This document shows, one piece after another, positions 63,198 through 64,000 of a stretch of 64,000 bases of DNA (position 1 is the stretch's first letter; the number at the start of each line of letters is the position of its first letter). The notes under the pieces are model-generated. The model was not told the origin of the DNA. It worked only from the letters and a program-made list of their open reading frames with translations, and ran no database searches. The DNA comes from Arenibacter algicola. GTDB taxonomy: Bacteria; Bacteroidota; Bacteroidia; Flavobacteriales; Flavobacteriaceae. A program made the position numbers and the translations under genes. Location: contig NZ_JPOO01000003.1 of the NCBI RefSeq assembly GCF_000733925.1, positions 1,922,001 to 1,986,000 on the forward strand, given 5' to 3'.

Positions 63198-64000
63198 ATG
63201 AAATTTAAGTTCGGCCTGCCTCTACTTTTTATCCTTGCTTACATGTACTGCCATGCAGGCTCAAACCTTAAAAATAACTTTGAACACAAGCGATACGATT
63301 ATTCCTTTACCTTAAAACAGGCAAATGACTCCTTGGCCTCCCTTAAAAAACAAATAGGGAATTTTGCCAAAAAGAGTGACTACAAAAATGCAATTGCCCT
63401 CTCCAAGAAATTACTTGAAAAGGCCATAGTTATATCCGATAGCAGCCACATAACCAATGCCTATTGGAGACAAGGATATTATTTCAAAAGACTGGATCAA
63501 TTGGATTCGTCTTATTTCTACATTGACAAAGCATATTCTATAAATCTCAAATTAAAGGATAGCATAGGTGCGGGAGACCGACTGCTGGACATGGCCAACA
63601 TCCAAAAGAGTTTGGGCGATTACAACGGAGGGATGATCACTGCTACCGAAGGATTAAAATATTTGGAAGGTTCCAATGAAATAGAATCCATCTCCGGTCT
63701 CTACCAAAACATTGCTGTATGCCAAAAGGAGTTGGGACACCCTAAAGAAGCCTTGCGGTGGAGCGATAAAATTTTTAGTCTTCTAAACAAACAGCCCGCA
63801 GTTGATATCAGCACCGAAAATCTATACAACATTAAAACCACCAGGGCGAATATCCTGGCAACACTAAAAGATTACGGTACCAGCCTTAAAATTTTGGACA
63901 GTATTGCCGCGAACACCCAAGCTAGCAACGCCTCGCAATTTGCACGTGCTATTTGCAATAAGGGCTATTATATGTGGTTGGAAAACAAAAATAACCCTGA
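63198..64000 (+). CDS. TPR-repeat protein, 3' end beyond window
   Basis: The frame is open from ATG 63198 to the window end (267 codons). It has a signal peptide (LPLLFILAYMYCHAGS) and at least four TPR-like helix pairs (for example YWRQGYYFKRLDQLDSSYFY, DMANIQKSLGDYNGGMITAT, NIAVCQKELGHPKEALRW). In Bacteroidota such an exported TPR array often precedes a membrane helix and a histidine kinase or LuxR-type output, so this may be the sensor half of a regulator. The C-terminal part is not visible. Confidence 0.8.
   Translation, partial: MKFKFGLPLLFILAYMYCHAGSNLKNNFEHKRYDYSFTLKQANDSLASLKKQIGNFAKKSDYKNAIALSKKLLEKAIVISDSSHITNAYWRQGYYFKRLDQLDSSYFYIDKAYSINLKLKDSIGAGDRLLDMANIQKSLGDYNGGMITATEGLKYLEGSNEIESISGLYQNIAVCQKELGHPKEALRWSDKIFSLLNKQPAVDISTENLYNIKTTRANILATLKDYGTSLKILDSIAANTQASNASQFARAICNKGYYMWLENKNNP

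Noticed and set aside
1..64000. CRISPR array, rRNA operon or riboswitch
   Set aside because: No regularly spaced repeats, no rRNA-like sequence and no recognisable Moco or other riboswitch consensus were seen; the upstream spaces of moeA and moaCB are short or unstructured apart from the listed repeats.

Overview
The window is a segment of a Flavobacteriaceae-type (Bacteroidota) chromosome, probably from a marine species. Support for this comes from the low-GC coding style, the near absence of Shine-Dalgarno sequences, the protein families present (CehA/McbA hydrolase, sulfatase, PA14-metallophosphoesterase, InlB-type-repeat lipoprotein, DUF2200) and the insertion sequence types. No genus can be named from the sequence alone.

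Bases 1-37000 form a nitrate-respiration and anaerobiosis cluster. On the plus strand lie a 5'-truncated napA, a duplicated tetraheme NapB-like protein, a tetraheme lipoprotein, an NrfC-like Fe-S protein and an NrfD-like quinol oxidase. They are followed by a quinol NO reductase (norB), a small cytochrome c, the anaerobic class III ribonucleotide reductase pair nrdG-nrdD, and the molybdenum cofactor genes moeA and moaC-moaB (fused). On the minus strand is a large nar operon: a diheme membrane cytochrome, narG, narH, narJ, narI, a small membrane protein, narK and a TDT/TehA-like anion transporter. It is followed by a hemerythrin-moaA-cytochrome b operon. An Rrf2 regulator with NsrR-like cysteine spacing diverges from nadA-nadB-DGC. 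An octaheme/HEAT/TPR cytochrome and a hemerythrin-PAS protein complete the region. Together these encode nitrate uptake and reduction by two enzymes, NO removal, Moco synthesis, oxygen-independent dNTP synthesis and NAD synthesis. No nitrite reductase (nirK/nirS/nrfA) or nosZ is visible here.

A 12-bp palindrome, TGATA-N2-TATCA, recurs in front of the nar operon, the hemerythrin-moaA operon and the hemerythrin-PAS gene. A one-mismatch copy lies between the Rrf2 gene and nadA. This suggests a local regulon.

Bases 37780-39690 are a mobile-element junction. A tyrosine integrase is flanked on each side by the 3' half of a different tRNA (Arg-TCT on the minus strand, Met-CAT on the plus strand). 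Both halves start at the anticodon loop and face outward, and each is followed by a terminator-like hairpin. An ISL3/ISAon1-like insertion sequence follows (39836-41162).

Bases 41300-64000 are accessory genes of secreted or periplasmic character: a putative metalloprotease lipoprotein, a CehA/McbA metallohydrolase, a metallophosphoesterase with PA14, an FAD oxidoreductase (with a duplicated 3' fragment), a sulfatase, small enzymes, a frameshifted monooxygenase pseudogene, an IS91-like element with a tyrosine recombinase, a TolB-propeller amidohydrolase, a two-subunit molybdenum hydroxylase (IorAB-like) and the start of a TPR protein.
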